Assembly: GCA_009760855.2 (NCBI GenBank)
Contig: WPIO01000105.1
Coordinates: 188,001 to 252,000 of the forward strand
Length of the DNA: 64,000 bases
Direction: 5' to 3'
From: Cristatella mucedo
Taxonomy: Eukaryota; Bryozoa; Phylactolaemata; Cristatellidae
This document shows, one piece after another, positions 32,794 to 43,379 of the stretch. Position numbers and translations under genes: made by a program. The notes under the pieces are model-generated. The model worked only from the letters and a program-made list of their open reading frames with translations, was not told the DNA's origin and ran no database searches. The number at the start of each line of letters is the position of its first letter. The first letter of the stretch is position 1.

Positions 32794-32799
32794 AATAAA
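32794..32799 (+). terminator. Candidate CHMP5 poly(A) signal
   Basis: AATAAA 451 bases after the stop codon, the first canonical hexamer seen downstream. It would give a 3' UTR of about 470 bases. Confidence 0.5.
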
Positions 32800-32819
32800 A
32801 ATCGCCACGGTATACGTGA

Positions 32820-33670
32820 AAAATTGAAGGCCGCCTGCTCAGACGGCTACTTTCTTCCAGGCTCCGGAAGTTGCTGCCATTCCCAGACGCCTTCGTTCGT
32901 GGGGGCTAGAGAGACGCACGGGATCACGTGCCCAATGTCCAGTATGCCACAGTTTGCATGGCCCGGAGGGGGTACCGTACAGCGAGCGATACCTAACGCT
33001 TTTTGTGCTTCCACGCGGGCGTGACCTCGTGCAAGCTTTTCCCCCAATGTTTAGTCATATATTTCCCTAGAGAATATTGTCTCAGGGCAGACTCTTCTCT
33101 GAGGGATCAGTGAGATGCAGTACAATGTTTTCGATGGTTCATTATATATTTTTTTTTATCTAAAATGAATCTAAAAAATTTACAAGTTCCATGGTAATTC
33201 TACTAGGTGTGAAGAGCCGAGTTAAAACGGTGAAGTATTTGTGAGTTTGATATGCAAATTTGTAAGAAGCAGCAGCAGAAAATGCGAAGTTTAACAGAGT
33301 GACAATAAATTAGTGGGCTCATTACAGGCATATTGCTAAAGACGCACTTCATTTTCAGATAATTTCTCATATTTGTATGCTATGTAGTGTTCATTCAAAA
33401 ACATTCGTTGCATCTAGGTGGTAGTGGCGTGATAACGGTCTCTTTAGTATCGTATTGTTTTTGGAGCGTATAGCAACTCTCTTGAGTCCAATCCTGATAA
33501 GCTACTATCATGAAAGTATAAGACGACAGCTTGTGAGAAGCAAAGCATTACTTAATGTCACTGGTAACTTGCAAGATGGATGCAAACTTTGGTAATGTAT
33601 TGGCCGGAAACCTATTTGTTATCTCCTCTTTATAATAACAATAATAATGTTTCATTTGTAGTTCTATAAT
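32820..33670. other. Unassigned intergenic stretch
   Basis: GC drops sharply after about 33050. No gene or repeat recognised. Confidence 0.3.
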
Positions 33671-33710
33671 ATATTTGTATAGCGCCGTCATTGAAACTAA
33701 ATCTCTTACT

Positions 33711-34195
33711 ACACCAGTTTCAGCCTGTTCGTGCCCTCAGGTTCTGTGTGGACAATAAATTAGCTGTCCCATTCCTCCGCTTAAAGACCGTTGGCCGTAG
33801 AAGCTTTAGTTCTGCAGGTCCTAGACTGTGGAACTTGCTTCCACAATTCTTACGCAACGACAACTACTCTCCTACTGCCGGCTATGGCACATCCTTTTCA
33901 GCGGCCCTGAGCTGCTAACTCCTTGCTACTCACTACCTCAACTGCTCTCCTGACTCTGCTATGCTTCCCACTTTCTCTTTGTTGCGTGAGACGAAGTCTG
34001 TTGGCTACCGAATGTGTATCGAAAGCCGCTTAGGCTGTGAGTGCGCCAGCAAATGTAAAGCGCCTAGAAAGAGATTAAGTTCTCTGAGAGCGCTTTATCA
34101 AGTACATTATTATTATTATTATTATATAAAACTCTCTTGCGTAACAACCACATGGTCTTTATGACTTTATGGAATAACAGACGGAGATACATTAC
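33711..34195 (+). mobile_element. LINE-B 3' fragment inserted in LINE-A
   Basis: It encodes the C-terminal ORF2 ([18 protein letters not shown] segments) and carries the LINE-B 3' UTR, ending gagatacattacatt. It is interrupted at 34047-34124 by a LINE-A tail. Confidence 0.88.
34047..34124 (+). mobile_element. About 78-bp LINE-A tail inserted in LINE-B
   Basis: cagcaaatgtaaagcgccta through the hairpin to (TTA)n. It is placed exactly within the LINE-B motif gtgcgc|tatacaaaac, which is unbroken in the copy at 40155-40170. Confidence 0.85.
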
Positions 34196-34440
34196 ATTTC
34201 TAGGCACTTTGCACATGCTGAAACGGGAGCATGTCAATATGGTTTGTGATATCATGCAGTGTCAGCACGCATAGGCACTCAGAGGACAATTTACATCAAC
34301 CCAATGAATGCTGTGAGAAAAAAGTGCATTTTTAACTTTTTTTTAAAATGCGGTCAAGTCGAGACATCAGTCAGAAGTGAGTTCTAGAATTTGAAAGCAT
34401 GCGAACTAAAGGTGGGGTATCCTAATACATTCGACGATAA

Positions 34441-35059
34441 ATAAGAACTATTTTGCCGCTCTTCTGATCGCTATATCCATTAAAAGATTTTGAAGACAAC
34501 TTCTTTACTAGACTACTGGCCGATGCAGCATAACTTAAAAAGCAGCTTTCACTACCACTTTCCCTCAAGAGCAAACCGCACGCACTGGCTGACGCTACGA
34601 GAATCCCAAAATACCTGCCAAGCGGTCGTCCTGCAGACAGCTAATGAGTGCTGGCTTGCTTTGACTAACCGCAGATAGATGCTAAAAGCCATGCATGGTG
34701 CATCGATTGTGATGATTAGTATTGAGGTTTTTCTGCTGCTATGTTAATAAGACTGTTAAATAAGCTAGCCTTTACTTTATTTTTAATGAATTCAGATGAG
34801 GCCGGTCGAATAAGCCGCGGAGGAAAGGGAAATCCATCGATGCGGTATTCCGTAGCTCGCAAAGGCTAGAGGTAGTCCTAATTTTTGGTTTTGCTAAAAA
34901 ATATGCAGTCATAATTAATGTACTAAATTAATATAAAGATTTTGTCGATTTCAGAATGGATTTTCTCTCATTGGCCTCCTTGGAAGTCTCCCCGAGAGAT
35001 GATAGATCGGAAGCAGGAAGTGCGCCGTGATGCGGCTGACGGCTCAGCGCTGCTGAACA
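34441..35059. other. Unassigned AT-rich stretch
   Basis: No gene or repeat recognised. Confidence 0.3.
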
Positions 35060-35212
35060 CTCCCACTGCTAAAGGTGCTCGCTTTTAACGACCGAGGGCG
35101 AGATGAATGTATTTGGTGACCGAGGTCGTGGGCTCGAGCCCTGTGACACATGTGAAGCGCCCGAATAGAGATCAGGTTCTTCTGGGGTGCTATGCAAATT
35201 AATTATATATTT
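35060..35212 (+). mobile_element. SINE2 copy
   Basis: aaaggtgctcgc head segment, B-box region gtgggctcgagccctg, then the gtgaagcgcccgaatagagat tail with a ggggtgct arm. Confidence 0.75.
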
Positions 35213-35317
35213 TTATTTTTAACTATATTTATATTTACGTTACTTTTTTAACTCAAACGTCTTTTTAAACGAAGCTGCTCTAAATCTGGAAATAAAGGCA
35301 AAACAATCTTTAGCAGT

Positions 35318-35380
35318 AATAATAATAATAGGTCATTTTTATAGCGCCCCGGACAGCTAAATATCTATGCAAGCTCTTTA
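35318..35380 (-). mobile_element. LINE-A/SINE2-type tail fragment
   Basis: (AAT)n, then tatagcgccccggacagcta in antisense. The hairpin core is diverged. Confidence 0.4.
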
Positions 35381-35432
35381 TGAATATTTATAAATATTTA
35401 TGCTGGCTTTTTGCAGTTCCCACTTGTCGCGC

Positions 35433-35578
35433 TGATTTGGCCCTGTGGTTAAGGTGCTCGCCCCGACCAAGGTCTCGCCGAGGTAGTGGGCTTGACCCCC
35501 CCCCCCCCGCGGTATATGTGAAGTGCCTGAATAGAGATTACGTTTTCTTAGGGCGCTATACAACTGAATCATATTAGC
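35433..35578 (+). mobile_element. SINE2 copy with a C-run in the B-box region
   Basis: Head tttggccctgtggttaagg, then gtgctcgccccgaccaagg. The B-box region has been replaced or expanded into a C-run (about 35496-35508). The tail gtgaagtgcctgaatagaga is intact. Confidence 0.8.
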
Positions 35579-35783
35579 ATTAGTCCGCTGTGCTCCGTTC
35601 TCCAAGTTAGCGTGGATTGGAGGTCATAAACGACAACAATGCACCTAGCTGGTAATGAATCCGAACCTTGGGTTCCACGCTAAGAGAAATGTAGCTGCAT
35701 TCTGCTGCCAGACGCTAAGCGAGCGGCAGTTGCGTTGACAATTACTGCCGACACGAACGACTGCCGCGGAAGGGCCGGGCTAA

Positions 35784-36219
35784 AGTGACGCGCCATCCAC
35801 CAAGCGCGGCACTCCAGACCCGGCGGCGCTCCAGACTGCCTACGCAGCCGCAGGCTCGCGAGTGGTGGAGGGCAGACGATGACTCGGCAGATGACTCGGC
35901 AGTCCTGCCCAAATCCATGCATTGGCGGCATCTGTGGGGACATCCACCTACCACAAACTGCCGCCAGCTGTCAGGCGGGTTCGGAACGAACAATGGCCCG
36001 GCAGTGCAACAAACAACGCATGCATGGAATATAAGGGCTGCCGAAGGAGTACAACTGGGAGGGGAGGGCTAGAGCCCTCGACGCCGGCAGCCGTCCAGTG
36101 TGTGTAGACTGGATTTGGCCGGCGTAGTTTGAAATAAAGGTTTTGGTGTTGGAGCCAGCAGACATGTTGCTCGGTCGCGCTACCCAGCCCGACGACAGGT
36201 CGTGCCGAGGGCCGTCACA
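35784..36219 (+). mobile_element. Possible solo LTR
   Basis: Starts (a)gTGACGCGCC and ends GGGCCGTCACA, imperfect inverted termini of LTR type. TATAAG at 36030-36035 and AATAAA at 36133-36138 are spaced as in an LTR. No second copy, primer site or target duplication is seen, so this rests on layout alone. Confidence 0.35.
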
Positions 36220-36877
36220 CTCACTGTAAAAGAATCCACTAGCACGATTTGAGATTCAACGCTATCAAGGAAGCTAAAACAAGCAAGCACCACGCTCAGG
36301 CCAGTACACTAAAGGAAGCAGCGAGACACCCATGACTGCCAATTTTTTAAGAGCCCCGGATAATAAAATGCACTGAATTATTGTACCCGTGCACAGTTTA
36401 GCACCCGCAGCGCGCAGGGACGCGAGTTCACCAGGACGAAAGGAAAGCCGACTGCTATGCAGTTGCTTCTTGAGACGGCAACTACATACAGGCGGGTTGA
36501 TTAATGGCCGTCTTACGGTTGATAATTGTGGCGGACATTCCTCCTTCGCGGAAACTTCTCAGAGCCTGCTCGCAGGCAGTGATTTGTGCTAATCTGTCAC
36601 GAAATGCTGAGGGGTGAATCCTCTGGATTATCCTGGCAGCCCGTCAAGGTTGTACCACGTGACCAATCGGAGTAAGGGGCGTGGCGTCGCCATCCCCTCA
36701 GGACTGCGTGCTGGATGGAGTTGGTCATCATTGGAGCGGGTCCCTCTTTATGGGATGCTTTCAGTTGAGTGCACAGAAAGCGTTATGATAAAGAGCAACC
36801 GAATCGCCTGCCTCGTTCTAGAGTATTGAAGGATAATGCTGGTAAACCAGAGCCGGAGCACAAAAGATGTTCAGCCT
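36220..36877. other. Unassigned stretch
   Basis: No gene recognised. Frames are short. Confidence 0.3.
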
Positions 36878-37388
36878 ATAATAATAATAATAATATTGCA
36901 CTTGATAAAGCGCCCTCAGAGAACTTAATCTCTTTCTAGGCGCTTTACATTTGCTGCAAAGTGATACGCAATAGAATAGTAAGTAAAATCATGCTTGAAA
37001 ACAAACAAAATGAATAACATGGTTAGGGGTTACATGCACTGGGTCAGCATGCAAATGTGGTTAGTGGCAGCATGAACAGTGTCAGCACGCATAAGCATAT
37101 CGAGGACGAATCACAAGGACCCACTAAATGCTGTCCTAAATAGGTATGTTTTTAAGTTTCTTTTAAATGTGGTCAGGTCAGGGGATGTTCTGATGCAGGT
37201 CGGGAGGAAGTTCCAGGCTGTGGGAGCATACGAGCTAAATGCACGGTCTCCAAAGGATTTGAGGTTTGTATGAGGTATTTCTAGACTGTTGGATTCCGAA
37301 AAGCGGATGGTACGATGCTTGGCCTGATGGGGGAGTATGTCGGAGAGATAGGCTGGAGCCATAGAATGAAGGGACCTAAAAGCGCCAA
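36878..37388 (-). mobile_element. LINE-A 3' fragment, well preserved
   Basis: (AAT)n tail, intact hairpin, full UTR and ORF2 C-terminus (SESNSLEIP, SFGDRAFSSYAP) in one - strand frame. Confidence 0.92.
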
Positions 37389-37466
37389 AGCCTCAGTCAA
37401 AGACTTTCAGTGTAGGGGATCGGTTTTTATTCTTTACTCCACACCTGTCATTTTTACGCCAGCTGG

Positions 37467-37497
<31 letters not shown>

Positions 37498-37564
37498 ATT
37501 TGCATATGAGTCAACACAGACATGCACACGCACACGCACGCACGCACACAGACATGCACACGCA

Positions 37565-37596
<32 letters not shown>

Positions 37597-37633
37597 CACA
37601 CATACACACACGCACACACACGTATACACACAG
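37467..37633. repeat. (CT)n then (CACG/CA)n microsatellite
   Basis: CT array to about 37497, then a cacg/caca array from about 37526. It abuts the truncated 5' end of the LINE-B element. Confidence 0.9.
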
Positions 37634-38521
37634 ATTGTAGGAGATTTCAATATTCACGTTGAAAACCCTAGCAACAGCCAGGTCCGCTCATTTCTTGACT
37701 GTCTGGAGAATTTTGGTTTGGCCCAACACGTTAATCATAGCACCCACGTCGGTGGCCACATTCTAGATCTCGTGATCACTAAGGATGTCCTCCCCACTGA
37801 CTTTGTGGTGTGCCCACTGACCCTCTCAGATCATTGTTCGGTCTCGTTTACTGTTTCTGCTACCTCGTACGTTCAGGGCAATGTCGAATTTGCCAAACGA
37901 CGTAACTTACAAAGCATTGACATGGACAAGTTTTTGAAATCTGTTTGCGATGCAGGCCTTCTTGATCTGCATCCAGACTCGACCGGCTGCCTCGATACCC
38001 TCACTGATGCGATGAACATGACACTCAGGAGTGCTCTTGACAACCATGCTCCCGTTCGCTCTATCCGTGTTCAAAGTCGTCGAGATTCCTTTCAATTTAC
38101 AAAAAAACTCCTTAAGATGCACCGTGTTAAGCGCAGGCTGGAACGTCGTTTCAAGAAATCGGGGTCTGAGGCAGACCTAGTCAATTTTAAAGACTTTCTT
38201 CGAGTTTACACCCAAAAGCTTAAAAAAGTCAAGGCTTCTTTTTTCATTAGAAAACTGAATTCCTGCCAGTCGGACACTGAACAGATTTATAAGACAATAA
38301 ACCATTTACTAGCCAATGCTGTGAGGTCTGACTCCCCAGATATTAAGGGCTCAGCCGAAAAGTTTTCAGCCTTCTTTACTGAAAAAATTGTGCACATTCG
38401 TGCCTCCATTAAGCCCCCTCCGACCAAAGCAATCACCGTTCCTCAACCTGTGACCTTTCTTAAAAGGTTCTCCGATGTTTCTGCCTGTGATGTGGCTGCC
38501 TTAATAAGGTCTTGTAAATAG
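37634..38521 (+). pseudogene. LINE-B ORF2, endonuclease C-terminus and linker
   Basis: One open frame from the truncated endonuclease to TAG. DLVITKD and SDHCSVSF are the late motifs of the APE-type endonuclease, and the downstream basic linker (KRRLERRFKKSG) leads to RT. Confidence 0.85.
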
Positions 38522-38774
38522 AGCTCGTCTCCTGAAGACCCTATACCTTAATCTCTGTGGTCTTCACTTGCAGATCAACTTAGCCCTGCCATAACCAAGA
38601 TTTTTAATGCTTCTTTGGGAAACGGGGTCATCCCTAAGTCCTTCAAATCGGCAATCGTTAGACCTATTCTTTAAAAGCCTGGATTAGACACAGAGGTCCT
38701 AGCAAACTATCGTCCAGTTTCCCTTCTTCCGTTCTTATCAAAGATTCTTGAAAAAATTGTTGCTAAGCAGCTAG

Positions 38775-40181
38775 TTGAACATATTGAAAAATAATGGAAT
38801 GTCAGAAACATTTCAATCAGGGTTGAAGAGGCAGCACTCTACTGAAACTGCTCTCCTCCGTGTTAACAATGACATTCTACGTGGCAACGACGATGGGAAT
38901 GTCACTGCCTTAGCTCTGCTAGATCTGTCTGCTGCCTTCGACACCATTGATCACGAAGTTCTGCTTGAATGATTGAGAACAACGATCGGTCTGGCAGACG
39001 AAGCACTGGTGTGGTTTAAATCATACTTGTCTGATCGTGTTCAATCCGTGTCGTGTGGGGGTCAGGGCTCAGACATGAGAAGGGTCACCTGTGGAGTCCC
39101 TCAAGGGTCTGTACTTGGTCCCTTGCTGTTCTCCATTTATACGCAACCTCTGGGAAAAGTGATTAAGGCCCATGGAATAGGATATCACTTCTATGCTGAC
39201 GATACTCAGTTTTATTTGTCATTTAAACCGTCGGAATCTGCTGCAGCAACTGAGAAACTGAATGCTTGCCTTGCCGACATTCGATCCTGGATGTCGGAAA
39301 ACTTCCTGAAATTAAATGACGATAAAACCGAACTGCTTCTCATAGGACACCCTAAGCGTGTGGCTGGATTAAAAAGCTTTGCTGTTCTAATAGGTGATGC
39401 TATTGTGCGACCTTCACCACGTGCTCGTAATCTAGGTGTCGTGTTCGACAGCTGCCTCAATTTCAAAAGCTTCATTCAGAAGACTGCCTCTACAGCTAGC
39501 CATCACATCCGATCCCTATCCAAGATTAGAAGCTGTCTCCCACAGTGGCTTGTAAAAAATTTAACTAGCTCTTTAGTTCTGTCCCGGCTTGATTATTGTA
39601 ATTCCCTTTTGGCTGGGCTACCAAAGAAAGCTATTATACCACTACAGCGGACTATGAATATGGCTGCAAGGCTGGTCTTCAAGTCCCAGCGGTTTGAGCA
39701 CGTGTCACCTTTGCTGGAAGAGCTAGGATGGTTGCCGGTTGAGCAAAGGATACAGAGTAAAGTTCTTACGCTGACCCACAAGGCCCGCCACGACTTGGCT
39801 CCTTCATACCTAGCTGAACTGCTGCATCAGTTTCAGCCTGTTCGCGCCCTCAGGTCCCGTGTGGACAATCAATTAGCTGTCCCATTCCTCCGCTTAAAGA
39901 CAGTTGGCGACAGAAGCTTTAGCTCTGCAGGTCCTAGACTGTGGAACTCGCTTCCACAATTCTTTCGCAACGACATCTACTCTCCAACTGCCGACTATGG
40001 CACATCTTTTTCAGCGGTCCTGAACTGCTACTTCTATGCTACTCACTACCTCAACTGCTCTCCTAACTCTGCTATGCTTCCCACTTTCTCTTTGTTGCGT
40101 GAGACGAAGTCTGTTGGCTACCGAATGCGTACCGAAAGCCGCTTAGGCTGTGAGTGCGCTATACAAAACTCTCCTGCGTAA
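38775..40181 (+). pseudogene. LINE-B ORF2, reverse transcriptase and C-terminus
   Basis: RT motifs in order: HSTETALLRV, LLDLSAAFDTIDHE, one TGA at 38970, [37 protein letters not shown], then the [14 protein letters not shown] and [11 protein letters not shown]-terminal blocks shared with LINE-A. Confidence 0.9.
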
Positions 40182-40243
40182 CACCCACATGGTCTTTATG
40201 ACTTTGTGGAGTTACAGATGGAGATACATTACATTACATTACA

Positions 40244-40626
40244 GATTTATCAGCATTTTAGGCTCTCGCAAGCGATCGGTGAAAGCAGTACGTTGCTAAC
40301 GTAATGCCGAATTTTTCGTTCGCTGAATTGAGAGATTCATCCCGATTCACGACCTGAGCTGGCAAAGCGCCTAAAAGGTGCTTATTGCGAATGAAGCCAC
40401 CCTTCGGCGCACCTAGTCTGTGGCCGCGCGGCCGCACTTACCTCGGCGCGCTGGCATTCGCCAAGGTTTCGAGTGTGCTCGCGGTTGAGCAGTTGTATTT
40501 AACTGTATAATAGTTTTTTGAAGACCCCTATTTTACACAGTATGAAACATTATTTTTGTATAATTCAACTATATTTTTCCTTAAACTTGAGAGAAATCAT
40601 TGAGGAACCAAGTAAGCTGTATTCAA
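40244..40626. other. Unassigned stretch
   Basis: AT-rich downstream half. No gene recognised. Confidence 0.3.
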
Positions 40627-41049
40627 TCATTGAGCATCATTTCCGCTTTCATCGTGCACTTCTTCCCTAAAGAGGTCGCTTTCACTATCGAAATCAGCGA
40701 CGTAGGCATCAGCGATCTCTGACTCTTCCTCATCCAGTTCTTCTGCGTCAATAACATTGTTCGGTTTGCCACCGCTGGCCAACCGTTCCAGGGCAGGGCT
40801 CATCTCAGATAACTGTCGTCGTTTGATCGAGTTGCGTTCCATTGAATGTAACGGCTGAGCCTCGTTCTACATTGCTTCGACCCAGGCGATTCCCGAGGCG
40901 GCCATGGACTCGCTTGCCAGACTTGTCATCACGTTCCCCCACCGCTGCTCAAGCTGCTCAAATTCAAATGCAATGGCGCTAGCACTGATCCCAACAGCGT
41001 CGTCATGCTGTCCACGAATTTGCCCGAGGTATCGTCGCCAGCCGGCTTG
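40627..41049 (-). pseudogene. Broken ORF with acidic C-terminus, unknown family
   Basis: A single - strand frame runs 141 codons from 41049 to the stop at 40627, interrupted once by TAG (40867-40869). Upstream of the TAG it reads like protein (FEFEQLEQRWGNVMTSLASE). Downstream comes a basic patch (KRRQ), then an acidic tail (DAEELDEEESEIADAYVADF). Stops TAA and TAG bound it upstream, and no clear start or acceptor is seen. It could be a decayed transposon-encoded protein or a pseudogene exon. I do not recognise the family. Confidence 0.35.
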
Positions 41050-41829
41050 CTATTACTCTTACTGATGTTGGTCGACGTTGTCTGCAGTTCGGAATCGGCA
41101 CTTAACGTCTCCGCCGTTTAGATTGATGTATGGTGCCCGGATCTCAGGATCCGACGCCCCAGGACCGATTTTTGCACCCGTTCCAACGAGCATTCAGCTG
41201 TGCTGCTGCTGCTGCAGCGATCGCTGCCTGACCGCAGGCTTTGCAGCTCGCGCATGAAGTCTTACCGAACTAAACGCTCTCAACGTCTTCGAAGCGCTCC
41301 CAGATAGGGCCATCATCTCTCGGCAGCGCGAGTGACTGCGGCGAGCCGACAAGTTCGGCAACAGCCGCCGGCAGCGGAGGAATGGTGCCGTCTGGCTGGG
41401 TGAAATCGAGGGAGGGGGCGGGGCGGAGACGCAATTCACGTGACTCGACTGCCCATAATAGCTAATGATGTCAAGCGTGAGGGCATTGCGGGACCGCTCC
41501 GCGAGTGCTCGCACAAAATCGCTGCGCATGTAAACCGAGACTTGAATACGCCAACTACGCAACGCCTACGCAGGTTACGTGCGGGGTTGCGTAAGTACTA
41601 ATGCTATTGTCGGTCGCTCATTCTACGGACCTACGTGCCCGCCCAGCTGCTGCCGCGTAGTCGAGCGGCTTTCATCTAGCACAGCCCGTCGGAGGAGACC
41701 CCGAGAGTTCCGGTGATACCGGACGCGCCGGATATCGAACGAGCTGTTTGTACACGTCGCTCGCCCCGAAACGACCGGACGCTTGGCCTTAATCAGCGTT
41801 CGCGGCGAACACGCCCTCGCGCCTCTGCG
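41050..41829 (+). promoter_or_regulatory. GC-rich upstream region of the DRAM gene
   Basis: It is GC- and CpG-rich from about 41150 and likely holds the promoter and leader. CAG/CTG-type triplets occur at 41200-41216 and a CCAAT-like site near 41620. The frame upstream of the DRAM ATG stays open without an ATG for at least 39 codons, so an upstream exon or non-AUG extension cannot be excluded. Confidence 0.35.
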
Positions 41830-42675
41830 ATGGCGGACTCGAACGCGGTGACGCCCGCGGGTGCCTCAGGTTTCAGCCGCGCCCCGCGCGGCTCCTTTTT
41901 CGACAACAAGCTCGTGCTGCTTCCGCTGGCAGCCTGCTTCAGCTTCCCGGCCACCTTCTTCGTCACGTACGGGATCGCCGTCGGCAACCGGCACGTCGCG
42001 CCCGGCTTTCCGTTCATTAGCGACACGGGAACCACGTCTCCCGAGAGCTGCGTCTTTGGGCAGCTGCTGAACATGGTCTCGGTACTCGTGGCGCTGACAA
42101 TTTACGTCAAATACCGTCAGCTATTGACGGTGACCACCGACGGCGGCGGCGGCGGTCAGTGCGCGACGACGCACTTCCGGCGAGCGAATGCGGCCGCCCT
42201 GTGGCTGGGCCTCGCCGCTGCTTTCGGAGTGAGCCTCGTCGCCAACTTCCAGTGGACAAATGTCTTTTCTGTACACATGGTGGGCGCATTTCTGACCTTT
42301 ATTCTGGGAAACGCGTACGGCTGGCTGCAGTGCTGGCTCTCCCGGCGTGCACCTCCGCCTCTGTGCGGCAAGCCGCTTTTCCTAGCGCGAGTGCTGACCA
42401 TGTCGGTGGCCACGCTGTTTCTCTTGCTAATGGTCGTGGGCTACGAGTCCTCTTCTGCCGAGATTCGCTTCACCGACTACGCGTTCGCCCCCAGCTCGTG
42501 GGCACTGCTGGCGTCGACATCGGAGTGGGTCATGAGCTTCGGTTTAGCGGCCATGTTCGCTACTTTCGCAATGGATTTTCGCCACGTTCACGTCGCCTCG
42601 CCTGCTGTGACAGCCGTGAGCCACAGTGCCGAGCTGTGGCTTCATAAGTCGGCCGAGGAGCAAGCGTCCGAATGA
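41830..42675 (+). CDS. DRAM: DRAM-family (Frag1/DRAM/Sfk1) membrane protein
   Basis: 281 codons, single exon, about the length of human DRAM2 (266). The family sits in lysosomal and other endomembranes and is linked to autophagy; the molecular activity is not settled. Six hydrophobic segments lie at about 27-51, 77-95, 120-141, 146-169, 185-204 and 229-249. Family blocks are the luminal FISDTGTTSPE (62-72) with a nearby Cys, the SLVANFQ segment (135-141), SVHMVGAFLTF (147-157) and SEWVMSF (231-237). The first ATG in frame is at 41830 (GCGATGG). The cytosolic C-tail is short and acidic and lacks a clear lysosomal sorting motif. It could be a DRAM1 or DRAM2 counterpart. Confidence 0.88.
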   Translation: MADSNAVTPAGASGFSRAPRGSFFDNKLVLLPLAACFSFPATFFVTYGIAVGNRHVAPGFPFISDTGTTSPESCVFGQLLNMVSVLVALTIYVKYRQLLTVTTDGGGGGQCATTHFRRANAAALWLGLAAAFGVSLVANFQWTNVFSVHMVGAFLTFILGNAYGWLQCWLSRRAPPPLCGKPLFLARVLTMSVATLFLLLMVVGYESSSAEIRFTDYAFAPSSWALLASTSEWVMSFGLAAMFATFAMDFRHVHVASPAVTAVSHSAELWLHKSAEEQASE

Positions 42676-42960
42676 CGTTCGCTTTCGGAGGCCAGCGCCG
42701 GCCCGCTCGACTGCGAAGCTCGGGGCGTTGCCAACGCAGGCCACCGTCACCGATTGCGTTGTTTACCTAGCCGATTGATTTTCAATATTTGATCTCTAGC
42801 GCGTTGGCACCCGGCGCTGCCACCGCTAAATCTATGCAAGTAAATTATTTCTCCGGAGAACTTGTGCTCCGATGTGATCTTGAGCATTCGGGCTTCCGCT
42901 TAATGACGCGCCTCTCGTAGTCGCCGTCACTCTGAAGGGAAAGGCGCCGTCTGTACGCCA
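42676..42960. other. Downstream region of DRAM
   Basis: No canonical AATAAA seen within 300 bases. The 3' end was not assigned. Confidence 0.3.
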
Positions 42961-42962
42961 AT

Positions 42963-43092
42963 GCCGTCGCTCGGAGCTTAGCGGACGCCGTCGCTCGGAG
43001 CTTAGCGAGCGCCGCCGTCCTTGCCCGGAGCTTAGCGGATGCCACCCCGTCGCCCGGAGCTTAGCACAAACGGCCGTCTTCTCCCGGAGCTC
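42963..43092. repeat. Degenerate minisatellite with cggagcttagc core
   Basis: The core occurs at about 42972, 42996, 43026 and 43054, with a shortened copy at 43085. Spacings of 24 to 31 bases are all filled with gccgtcg-like spacer. Confidence 0.8.
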
Positions 43093-43379
43093 GCGTCAGA
43101 GTCAATCGACCCGGCTCATGTCGGCTACCACCGCCGCCTCTAACGTGTGGAGGCTGAATTATTCAACGCGAGAGTCGCCGACGCGTGCTTTTACGCGTTC
43201 TCGCAGCAGCCCACGCGTGTTAAGAAGCGAGGCGACGTATCGACTCTCGACTGCCTCTGCGAAAATTGGCCGCTTCAAGCATTATGATTCAGGAAAGAGA
43301 CCAAGGAGCTGCTGCTTCTTCGCTGCTCGCTGAGCGCGACTGCGACACCCGGGACTCGAGAGTAATTATCACCTACAAT

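Larger units (their letters stand above)
33672..34440 (-). mobile_element. LINE-A 3' fragment, host of nested insertions
   Basis: The left part (33672-33710) is the tail side of the hairpin (tagcgccgtcattgaaac). The right part (34198-34440) resumes at ctaggcactttgc, then UTR and ORF2 end. The two parts flank a LINE-B insertion that splits the hairpin. Confidence 0.75.
37632..40243 (+). mobile_element. LINE-B, longest copy (2.6 kb, 5'-truncated)
   Basis: An L2/CR1-like non-LTR retrotransposon. It begins inside the endonuclease domain (IVGDFNIHV at 37634) and continues through the C-terminal endonuclease motif SDHCSVSF. The linker is followed by RT motifs ([43 protein letters not shown] at 39192-39203) and the C-terminal region. 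The UTR ends in (ttaca)n at 40226-40243. Coding is broken by TAG 38519, TAA near 38552 and 38672, a frame change around 38780 and TGA 38970. The last 402 codons (38973-40181) are open. It is inactive as it stands. Confidence 0.93.

Noticed and set aside
37526-37633. CRISPR-like array in the cacg/caca repeat
   Set aside because: A simple microsatellite without unique spacers, in a eukaryotic genome.
41713-41829. Upstream extension of the DRAM protein by 39 residues
   Set aside because: The extension begins at GTG, not ATG. The family starts near the first membrane segment, and ATG 41830 has good context.
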